From contig NZ_QOWJ01000001.1 in the NCBI RefSeq assembly GCF_003332885.2, positions 1 through 64,000 of the forward strand: a DNA stretch of 64,000 nt. The letters are read 5' to 3'. Below are positions 40,071-47,277 of this stretch, one piece after another. The stretch comes from Paracnuella aquatica (GTDB lineage: Bacteria; Bacteroidota; Bacteroidia; Chitinophagales; Chitinophagaceae). The stretch's first letter is position 1. Every line of letters starts with the position of its first letter. Both the position numbers and the translations under genes were made by a program. The notes beneath the pieces were generated by a model. That model did no database searches. It was not told the origin of the DNA and saw only the letters and a list, made by a program, of their open reading frames with translations.

Positions 40071-42491
40071 ATGAGTGCCGACAACCAACATATAATAGAA
40101 CTGCCGTTGAGCGGCGTAGAAAGCGAGCACTGTGCACTAATTGTAGACAAGGGCATTGCAAAAGTGCCGGGCGTAAAAGCCCATAAAGTGGAACTGAATA
40201 ATCATAAGGCCGTTATCGAAACGGACGACCAAGAAGTGATTTCACAAGTGGTTCATGCCGTTCGCAACCTGGGCTATGACGTAGAAACAATTAAAAATTC
40301 TTTCCCCGTAACCGGTATGAGCTGTGCTTCCTGCGCCGCCAGTGCCGAAAGTATTGTAAAGGCGCAACTTGGTGTGGTAGCGGCAGGTGTCAACTTTGCC
40401 AACAGCTCACTTCAGGTCGAGTATGTACCCACGGTTGTTACACCCGCACAACTCAAAGCAAGCGTTCAATCCATAGGCTACGACTTGGTGATAGAGGATT
40501 CAAAAGAAGCCAAAGAGGCTCTTGACGACCTCCATAAAGAAAAGTTGCGCAGGTTGAAAATAAAGACGCTCTGGTCGGTTGGTTTGTCCGTTCCGCTGGT
40601 GGTCATCGGTATGTTCTTTATGGATATGCGTTACGCCAATTTCATCATGTGGGCTTTGGCTACGCCGGTAGTACTGGTGTTTGGCAGCCAGTTTTTTGTA
40701 AATGCATGGAAGCAGGCAAAGCACCGTTCTGCTAACATGGACACGCTGGTGGCGCTGAGCACCGGCATTGCCTACCTGTTCTCCGTGTTCAATACCTTGT
40801 ACCCGCAGTTCTGGCACCAGCGCGGCCTGCATGCCCATGTGTATTTTGAAGCAGCTGCAGTGGTCATTGCTTTTATTCTATTGGGCAAATTGCTGGAAGA
40901 GCGGGCTAAAGCCTCCACTTCTTCCGCCATTAAAAAATTGATTGGGCTGCAACCCAATACCGTTACCGTTATTCACGAAGGCGGCCACCAAGCGGAGCTT
41001 CCAATCGAACAAGTGCAGGTTGGTAATTTACTGGTGGTAAAACCCGGCGAAAAAATTCCGGTGGATGGCGCGGTTGTCACCGGCGAATCGTACGTGGATG
41101 AAAGCATGATCAGTGGTGAGCCGGTACCGGTGATAAAACAAGCCGACTCTAAAGTGTTTGCAGGAACCATTAACCAGAAAGGCACTTTTCAATTCAGGGC
41201 CCAAAAAGTGGGCAGCGAAACCCTGCTGGCACACATTATTAAAATGGTGCAGGAGGCACAGGGCTCCAAAGCGCCAGTGCAGAAACTGGTGGATAAAATT
41301 GCAGGCGTGTTTGTGCCTGTGGTCATTGGCATTGCATTGCTGGCGTTTGCTGCATGGATGGTGCTCGGCGGCGAAAACGGACTGACACAGGGCCTGCTTG
41401 CCCTGGTAACGGTGCTGGTAATTGCTTGCCCTTGTGCGCTGGGCTTGGCCACACCTACGGCCATCATGGTGGGTGTGGGAAAAGGCGCCGAACACGGCAT
41501 CCTGATCAAAGACGCGGAGAGCCTGGAACTGGCACACAAAATCGACACATTAGTGCTCGACAAAACTGGCACCATCACCGAAGGAAAGCCCACTGTTACC
41601 GATGCAATGTGGTTGGTAAAAGAGCCGCTGTTTACCAGCATTCTTTTTAGCCTGGAGTCAGCTTCCGAGCACCCGCTTGCCGATGCTGTTACGGCTCATC
41701 TTAAAGCTGTAGCAGTGCCGGTTGCACTGAAAAATATTGAATCGGTAACCGGTAAAGGCATCACTGCACAATACGATGGGCAAACTTATATGGCGGGTAC
41801 CAGGCAATTGCTGGCCGATCATAGTATTGAGTTACCAGATGTTATCACTGAATGGACCACGGAACAACGGGAAAAGGCCAACACCGTTGTGTTTTTTGCC
41901 GGCGGGGGTGAGGTACTTGCAGCCATTGCCATTGCCGATCAAATTAAACCATCTTCAAAATCAGCCATCGAGGAATTACAAAAGTTAGGGATCGAGGTAT
42001 TTATGTTTACCGGCGATAACGAACAAACTGCAGCCGCGGTGGCGCAGCAGGTAGGCATTGCCCATTACAAGGCGGAGGCCATGCCGCAGGATAAGGCCAC
42101 TTTTGTAAAAACGTTGCAACAGCAGGGCAAAACTGTGGGCATGGTGGGCGATGGCATCAACGACAGCCAGGCCCTGGCGCAGGCCGATGTGAGCATAGCT
42201 ATGGCACAAGGCAGCGATATAGCGATGGATGTAGCCAAGATGACGCTGATGACCTCCGACTTGGCCCGCATTCCGCAGGCGCTTCGGTTGTCGAGGCAAA
42301 CAGTACGCACCATTCGCCAAAACCTGTTTTGGGCTTTTATATACAACCTTATTGGCATTCCCATTGCGGCCGGTTTGCTTTATCCGTTTACTGGTTTTCT
42401 ACTGAACCCCATGATTGCAGGAGCCGCCATGGCGCTAAGTAGTGTAAGTGTGGTGGCCAACAGCCTGCGGCTGAAATGGCAACGTTTATAA
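40071..42491 (+). CDS. copA: Cu(I)-exporting P-type ATPase CopA (P1B-1)
   Basis: An 806-residue inner-membrane pump that exports Cu(I) or Ag(I) from the cytoplasm. The N-terminus has a degenerate heavy-metal domain with no CxxC (about 10-75: LPLSGVESEHC) and a true metal-binding domain with GMSCASC (about 84-90). The transmembrane CPC (VIACPCALGLATPTA), DKTGTIT phosphorylation loop (D of DKTGT), TGDN and GDGIND hinge motifs are present, and the last helices carry YNLIGIPIAAG and NPMIAGAAMALSSVSVVANSL, the Cu(I)-type ATPase pattern. The ATG at 40071 is chosen (MSADNQH), just after a promoter-like site. It opens the copper operon. Confidence 0.95.
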   Translation: MSADNQHIIELPLSGVESEHCALIVDKGIAKVPGVKAHKVELNNHKAVIETDDQEVISQVVHAVRNLGYDVETIKNSFPVTGMSCASCAASAESIVKAQLGVVAAGVNFANSSLQVEYVPTVVTPAQLKASVQSIGYDLVIEDSKEAKEALDDLHKEKLRRLKIKTLWSVGLSVPLVVIGMFFMDMRYANFIMWALATPVVLVFGSQFFVNAWKQAKHRSANMDTLVALSTGIAYLFSVFNTLYPQFWHQRGLHAHVYFEAAAVVIAFILLGKLLEERAKASTSSAIKKLIGLQPNTVTVIHEGGHQAELPIEQVQVGNLLVVKPGEKIPVDGAVVTGESYVDESMISGEPVPVIKQADSKVFAGTINQKGTFQFRAQKVGSETLLAHIIKMVQEAQGSKAPVQKLVDKIAGVFVPVVIGIALLAFAAWMVLGGENGLTQGLLALVTVLVIACPCALGLATPTAIMVGVGKGAEHGILIKDAESLELAHKIDTLVLDKTGTITEGKPTVTDAMWLVKEPLFTSILFSLESASEHPLADAVTAHLKAVAVPVALKNIESVTGKGITAQYDGQTYMAGTRQLLADHSIELPDVITEWTTEQREKANTVVFFAGGGEVLAAIAIADQIKPSSKSAIEELQKLGIEVFMFTGDNEQTAAAVAQQVGIAHYKAEAMPQDKATFVKTLQQQGKTVGMVGDGINDSQALAQADVSIAMAQGSDIAMDVAKMTLMTSDLARIPQALRLSRQTVRTIRQNLFWAFIYNLIGIPIAAGLLYPFTGFLLNPMIAGAAMALSSVSVVANSLRLKWQRL

Positions 42492-42512
42492 ACAATCTAA
42501 AAACAATAAAAC

Positions 42513-42719
42513 ATGAATACCTATCAATTCAAAACAAACATCAATTGCGGCGGTTGTATTGCCGCTGTTACGCCTCATTTGGAAAAACTGACTGAGATCG
42601 TTAAGTGGAATGTGGACACCGTAAACCCCCAAAAGGTTTTGACTGTTGAAACCCCATTGCCGGCTTCGGAGGTAAAATCCGCTGTTGAAAAAGCAGGTTT
42701 CAAAGCCGAGCAGTTGTAA
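42513..42719 (+). CDS. Copper chaperone-like heavy-metal-associated protein (CopZ-like)
   Basis: A 68-residue cytoplasmic protein consisting of one ferredoxin-fold HMA domain. The metal-binding loop is NINCGGCIAAV (Cys-Gly-Gly-Cys at about 12-15). This fold delivers Cu(I) to copper ATPases such as the one encoded 21 bases upstream, so co-transcription is almost certain. Compared with classical CopZ (GMxCxxC), the motif lacks the leading Met, so specificity for copper is likely but not proved by the motif. Confidence 0.88.
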   Translation: MNTYQFKTNINCGGCIAAVTPHLEKLTEIVKWNVDTVNPQKVLTVETPLPASEVKSAVEKAGFKAEQL

Positions 42720-42732
42720 ACTGTACCATTCG

Positions 42733-42784
42733 ATAGCCCGGGATCGTGGCCTACGTTTTGTTAACACAAGTGATCCCGGGCTAT
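42733..42784. other. Hairpin in the copper operon after the chaperone gene
   Basis: A 13-bp perfect inverted pair of ATAGCCCGGGATC and its complement (42733-42745 and 42772-42784) with a 26-base loop. No T run follows, so it could reduce but not fully stop transcription into the DUF305 genes, or stabilise the copA-chaperone RNA. Confidence 0.5.
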
Positions 42785-42935
42785 ACAGGCTTTGCAACAA
42801 CCCCAATTGTAACTATTGGCAAAGCCCAAAACGTATCATCTGGCAGAATTGCCGCAGCAGTATCTAATTGCTTCGCAAAATACTGCAACCACAAACTGGC
42901 CTGCTTATCAGAAAATTAATTATAAAACATTGATC

Positions 42936-43526
42936 ATGAACAAAATGTGGGTTATTTCCCTTGCGGTGCTTCTTGCAGCCTGTGCCAGCAATTCCAGCAC
43001 GGATACCAATAATGCTGACACGGCCGGCCACAGCGGCCATACCAATAGTGCCGCCGCTACGGCCGATACTTCAACAACCGCAACGGCGGGCGGCAATGCC
43101 ATGATGGACCTGCACCAAGTGATGAATGACGCCATGCAGCAAATGAAAAAAATGCAATCCACCGGCGACGCCGACCACGACTTTACCATGATGATGAAGC
43201 GCCACCACCAAAGTGCGGTGGACATGGCAAAAATTGAAGTGTCCAACGGTGCAGATGCCCAAATGAAAGCAATGGCGCAAAAAATGATCGATGACCAGCA
43301 AAGAGAAATAAGCCAGTTTGATGCTTTCCTTCAAAATCATCTGCCATCCGGAAGATCTGATTATGGGAAAGGCGTTGTGGGCATGATGACGGAAATGAGC
43401 CAGATGAAAATGGAAGGCGGCACCCTGGACGCCATGTTTGCCAGCATGATGATTCCCCATCATCAGGATGCCGTAAAGATGGCCGAGGCTTATATGAAAG
43501 AAGCTAAGAATGCAGAACTTAAATGA
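42936..43526 (+). CDS. DUF305 lipoprotein (copy 1), truncated by an in-frame stop
   Basis: A 196-residue exported lipoprotein (signal to LLAAC, Cys near residue 17), then Thr/Ser/Ala-rich linker and a His/Met-rich DUF305 four-helix domain with repeated HHQSAVDMAKIE and IPHHQDAVKMAEAYMKEAKN segments. DUF305 proteins occur in copper and other metal clusters and probably bind metal in the periplasm. After codon 196 (TGA at 43524-43526) the same frame reads on, IARNIIATQPKEVNELQAWLS..., to a second stop at 43599-43601. The copy-2 C-terminus aligns with exactly this read-through, so the protein has lost about 24 residues (a C-to-T change of CGA to TGA would do it). ATG at 42936 begins the signal peptide. 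Confidence 0.85.
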   Translation: MNKMWVISLAVLLAACASNSSTDTNNADTAGHSGHTNSAAATADTSTTATAGGNAMMDLHQVMNDAMQQMKKMQSTGDADHDFTMMMKRHHQSAVDMAKIEVSNGADAQMKAMAQKMIDDQQREISQFDAFLQNHLPSGRSDYGKGVVGMMTEMSQMKMEGGTLDAMFASMMIPHHQDAVKMAEAYMKEAKNAELK

Positions 43527-43643
43527 ATTGCCCGGAATATTATCGCTACACAACCAAAAGAGGTCAACGAATTGCAGGCTTGGTTATCATACCATAAGTG
43601 AAGCCAATAAACAAAAATGTGTTCACCCTTAAACTCACCATAA

Positions 43644-44252
43644 ATGAAAAATACCCTGTTGGCTTTCGTGGGCTTTGCCATTGTTTTCTTTACTGCATGT
43701 GAAAAAGAAGATGACCTTGAATTGCAACCACATGACAGTAACCGAATGATGCAATTGATGCACCAAATGATGGACAGTATGTCGGCAATGACGCCCGCGA
43801 ATGATCCAGAAATTGACTTCAGCCGGATGATGATCATGCACCACAAGGGGGCCATTAATATGGCTAATCTACAGCTTCAGGAAGGAAGTAACGATTCCCT
43901 GAAAAGGACCGCACAAAAGATTATAGCCGAACAGCAAAAGGAAATTCAGGAGTTCAATGACATTCTTGCTGGAATAAGTCCTGACAATAGCGTTCCGGCT
44001 TTTTCAATGGAGCAAATGGAGCACATGATGAAAATGGATGCCATTTCTGATGTTCAGCTTTTGACTGGTGACATTGATAATGATTTCGCCACGCTTATGA
44101 TCCAACACCACAATGCTGCCATTGAAAATGCGGAAGCCTATCTGCGTTATGGTAACCATATGGAGCTTCGAGCGTTGGCCCTGGAAATTATTGATGCACA
44201 ACAAAAGGAAATTCAAGAACTATCTAACTGGCTAAAGGCCAACAGGAGGTAA
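43644..44252 (+). CDS. DUF305 lipoprotein (copy 2)
   Basis: A 202-residue exported lipoprotein with signal MKNTLLAFVGFAIVFFTAC (Cys 19) and the DUF305 fold. Two His-His pairs mark the repeats: MMIMHHKGAINMANLQLQ (about 53-70) and MIQHHNAAIENAEAYLR (about 152-168), with Met-rich helices between. The C-terminus, IIDAQQKEIQELSNWLKANRR, is full length for the family. It follows copy 1 by 117 bases (43 from copy 1's intact end). Two tandem DUF305 genes imply a duplication in this island; function is inferred as periplasmic copper binding. Confidence 0.9.
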   Translation: MKNTLLAFVGFAIVFFTACEKEDDLELQPHDSNRMMQLMHQMMDSMSAMTPANDPEIDFSRMMIMHHKGAINMANLQLQEGSNDSLKRTAQKIIAEQQKEIQEFNDILAGISPDNSVPAFSMEQMEHMMKMDAISDVQLLTGDIDNDFATLMIQHHNAAIENAEAYLRYGNHMELRALALEIIDAQQKEIQELSNWLKANRR

Positions 44253-44282
44253 AATATCTTCATAACCCATAAACCGATAATT

Positions 44283-44615
44283 ATGGCACACAATCAAATG
44301 TACCAAGCCTGTATTGACGCATGTTTGCGATGCGCCTCTACCTGTAATCATTGTGCTTCAGCCTGTTTGCAGGAGGACGATGTAAAGATGATGGCTCGCT
44401 GTATTCAATTAGATATGGAGTGTGCGGCTATCTGTTATGCCGCAGCCCAAGTGATGAGCATGAATGGGACCACCGCAAAACAGCTTTGTCTTGTGTGCGC
44501 CGAAATTTGTGAGGCTTGTGGAGAAGAGTGCGGAAAGCACCAACATGCCCATTGCAAGGAGTGTGCAGAAGCCTGTCGCCGTTGTGCGGAAGAGTGCCGC
44601 CGAATGGCTGCCTAA
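44283..44615 (+). CDS. Four-helix-bundle copper-storage protein (Csp3-like)
   Basis: A 110-residue protein with 19 Cys, many in CxxxC or CxxC spacing (CIDACLRCASTCNHCASAC at about 10-28, later CLVCAEICEACGEEC and CKECAEACRRCAEEC). This matches the cytosolic Csp proteins (DUF326), whose Cys line the core of a four-helix bundle and hold many Cu(I) ions. No signal peptide is present, so it stays in the cytoplasm, like Csp3. It lies between the DUF305 lipoprotein and HYC_CC_PP genes in the same orientation. Confidence 0.92.
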   Translation: MAHNQMYQACIDACLRCASTCNHCASACLQEDDVKMMARCIQLDMECAAICYAAAQVMSMNGTTAKQLCLVCAEICEACGEECGKHQHAHCKECAEACRRCAEECRRMAA

Positions 44616-44700
44616 TGATGAGTTAGACATTTCCCTTGTGCCCTGGATAACGGCAGCAGGGTACAAGGGAAAATAAATTTGTATAGATTTGTAATCATCC

Positions 44701-45096
44701 ATGCGCAAGTTTATTGTATTTGTAGTGGCTCTTTTTTACCTCGCTTTTGCGTCGGGGGCCACCATGCATTTGCACTACTGCATGGGCGAACTTGTTCATG
44801 CCAGCCTGAAACATAAGCCTGCCAAAACCTGCGGCAAATGCGGTATGGAAAAAGGGGCGAACAAGGACAAAGGCTGTTGCAAGGACGAACAGAAGTTCGT
44901 ACAACTGGATAATGACCAAAAGACAGAGGCCCAGCAACTTTTCAACTTTAAACTCCTTTCTGTTGCTGCCTTGCCCTTGCCAAATGATGCTACTGAGCAT
45001 TCTCAACCACTTGCTGAGCGCTTCCCTATTAGTCACGCACCACCTCTTTTTGGTAGTACGGACATCTACGTCCGTAATTGCGTCTTCCGAATTTGA
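44701..45096 (+). CDS. HYC_CC_PP family exported protein
   Basis: A 131-residue protein with signal peptide-like MRKFIVFVVALFYLAFASG and the family's HYC (HLHYCMG, about 23-29), double Cys (CGKCGMEKG and KGCCKDE at about 43-60) and late PP motifs (HAPPLFGS). The family is of unknown function; it is found in Bacteroidota metal-resistance loci. The Cys- and His-rich pattern suggests metal binding at the cell envelope (inference). It sits before the DUF3347 gene in the copper island. Confidence 0.82.
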   Translation: MRKFIVFVVALFYLAFASGATMHLHYCMGELVHASLKHKPAKTCGKCGMEKGANKDKGCCKDEQKFVQLDNDQKTEAQQLFNFKLLSVAALPLPNDATEHSQPLAERFPISHAPPLFGSTDIYVRNCVFRI

Positions 45097-45375
45097 TATA
45101 ACTTCTCTGACTGAAGCCGGGCAAAGCATTGCCGGGCTATAGGCGTTTTGTATCGGACATCAATACCCAGATGTTTCCTGGAGCCCGACCCTCCACTGAC
45201 CGGGTGCGGAACAACGCTTATTTACCATAACAAAAGAAAAATTCAGGGCATCAGCAACCGGGTATCACAGATATGTGCATCCGGAACTTTTTGCGAACAT
45301 GCGGGGTAAATGGCTCTTGGTGCAAAAAGAGCCTGGCCAGCCTGACACACATTTTTAAACCCAAACAATAATAAA

Positions 45376-46005
45376 ATGAAACTACGACTCCTCTTTGTCA
45401 CAGCATCAGTTTTGACCCTTACAGCATGTGACAGTAACAAAGGCGGTGCAACCCACGAAGGTCACGACACCACGGCAGCAGCCACCACTGAAAAGCCAGC
45501 AGCTGAAGCTGATGCTACGCCAGCCAAAGCCATTGCGATAACCTACCCGCAAGTGGATGCCAATATTTCAGCGGCGTTGAAAGAAAGTGTGGATCATTAC
45601 CTGCATGTAAAAAACGCACTGGCCAATGATGACGCGGCAGAAGCAGGCAAGGGTGCCGAAGCAATGAGTGCATCGCTGCAAAAAGTTGACAAATCGCTGT
45701 TCACCCCCGAGCAAAAAGGGGCGTACGACGGGGTGGCCGATGGCATTAAAGAGCATGCTGGCCAAATTGCCAAAAGCAGTGGCGCTATTGCGCAGCAGCG
45801 CCAACACTTTGTAACGTTGAGCGAACATGTGTATGCGCTGGCTAAGGCCTTCGGTGGCGGCCGCACACTCTACCACGCTCATTGCCCGATGGCCAAAAAC
45901 AACGAAGGTGCTATGTGGCTTAGTGAGGCCAAGGAAATCAACAATCCTTACTTCGGCGCCCAAATGCTGGAGTGCGGCACTGTTGAAGAAGTCATTCATA
46001 AATAA
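45376..46005 (+). CDS. DUF3347 lipoprotein
   Basis: A 209-residue exported lipoprotein (signal then LTLTAC, Cys near residue 19) with an Ala/Thr/Glu-rich linker and a DUF3347 domain (about 60-205) ending NPYFGAQMLECGTVEEVI. The family occurs in Bacteroidota next to Cus-type efflux genes and is thought to bind copper through a conserved His and Cys-Met motif; the HCPMAKNNEGAMWLS stretch here fits. It ends nine bases before the CusA start, so the two are co-transcribed. Periplasmic metal capture or delivery is the likely role. Confidence 0.85.
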   Translation: MKLRLLFVTASVLTLTACDSNKGGATHEGHDTTAAATTEKPAAEADATPAKAIAITYPQVDANISAALKESVDHYLHVKNALANDDAAEAGKGAEAMSASLQKVDKSLFTPEQKGAYDGVADGIKEHAGQIAKSSGAIAQQRQHFVTLSEHVYALAKAFGGGRTLYHAHCPMAKNNEGAMWLSEAKEINNPYFGAQMLECGTVEEVIHK

Positions 46006-46014
46006 CCCGTTGCC

Positions 46015-47277
46015 ATGATCAACAGGATAATTGATGCTGCATTGCGCAACCGGTGGATCGTTCTGCTGGTTGCGGCAGCTATCACCATTTACGGTATCTA
46101 CTCCGTAAAGACAACGCCGGTAGATGCCATTCCGGACCTTTCAGAAAACCAGGTCATCATCTTTACTGAATGGATGGGGCGTGGCCCGCAGATCATCGAG
46201 GATCAGGTGACTTATCCACTGGTAAGTAACCTACAAGGAATTGCGCGGGTAAAGAACATCAGGGCCAACAGCATGTTCGGTATGAGTTTCATTTTTGTCA
46301 TTTTCGACGACGATACCGACATATACTGGGCCCGCACCCGGGTGCTGGAGCGACTCAATTATGCACAGCGCTTGTTGCCGGACGGCGTAACACCAACGTT
46401 AGGCCCCGATGGTACAGGTCTGGGACACGTTTACTGGTACACCCTTGATGCTCCCGGTGTGGATCTGGGTGAGCTGAGGGCCCTGCAGGACTGGTACGTT
46501 CGCTTTGCCCTGCAAACCGTTGAAGGTGTGAGTGAGGTGGCTTCCTTTGGCGGGTTTCAAAAACAGTATCAGGTGATTGTTGACCCCCTAAAACTGCAGT
46601 ATTACAACATACCGTTGATGGACGTTATCAATAAAATCAAGGCCAATAACAACGATGTTGGCGGCAGCAAGTTTGAGCAGTCGGGTATTGGTTACATAAT
46701 CCGCGGATTGGGTTTTATCAAAGACCTGCAGGAAATCGAAAACGTATCGGTGGCAACCCTCAATGGAGTACCAGTACGTATCCGGGATATTGGATCGGTA
46801 CAAATGGGCGGCGAACTACGACTGGGCATTGTTGAAGAAAACGGCCAGGGCGAAAAGGTAGGAGGTATCGTGGTGATGCGTTATGGTGAAAATGCCAAAG
46901 AAGTAATTGACCGGGTAAAACTAAAGCTGGCTGATGTAGAACAGGGGCTGCCTGCAGGTGTTAAGTTTAAGGTAGCATACGACCGTTCCGACCTTATTGA
47001 GGCCACCATTGGTACCCTCAAAGACGCCGTGATCGAAGAAATTATCATCGTTTCCATTGTGCTGTTCATTTTTCTGCTCCATATCCGCAGTGCGTTGGTG
47101 GTTGTTATTACCATACCTCTTTCGGTGCTCATTGCATTCATTATGATGAAATGGTTTGGCATAACCTCCAACATTATGTCGCTTGCAGGAGTTGCACTTG
47201 CCGTGGGCGACCTGGTTGATGCAGGAATTGTAATGGTGGAAAACGCAATGAAAACATTAAGTGGCGAAACCGATTAA
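46015..47277 (+). CDS. cusA: CusA-type heavy-metal RND transporter, N-terminal part (frameshifted)
   Basis: This frame encodes the first 420 residues of an RND metal pump of the inner membrane: the MINRIIDAALRNRWIVLL start, periplasmic porter subdomains (DAIPDLSENQVIIFTEW, FGMSFIFVIFDDDTDIYWARTRV), and the fourth transmembrane segment with the conserved proton-relay Asp in VGDLVDAGIVMVENA. It ends abruptly at SGETD, where the complete family continues. Removing one T near 47274-47275 joins the frames as SGETDKAMLTKEERE. The complete transporter would be about 1054 residues and takes Cu(I) or Ag(I) from the periplasm and cytosol to the TolC channel. Confidence 0.9.
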   Translation: MINRIIDAALRNRWIVLLVAAAITIYGIYSVKTTPVDAIPDLSENQVIIFTEWMGRGPQIIEDQVTYPLVSNLQGIARVKNIRANSMFGMSFIFVIFDDDTDIYWARTRVLERLNYAQRLLPDGVTPTLGPDGTGLGHVYWYTLDAPGVDLGELRALQDWYVRFALQTVEGVSEVASFGGFQKQYQVIVDPLKLQYYNIPLMDVINKIKANNNDVGGSKFEQSGIGYIIRGLGFIKDLQEIENVSVATLNGVPVRIRDIGSVQMGGELRLGIVEENGQGEKVGGIVVMRYGENAKEVIDRVKLKLADVEQGLPAGVKFKVAYDRSDLIEATIGTLKDAVIEEIIIVSIVLFIFLLHIRSALVVVITIPLSVLIAFIMMKWFGITSNIMSLAGVALAVGDLVDAGIVMVENAMKTLSGETD

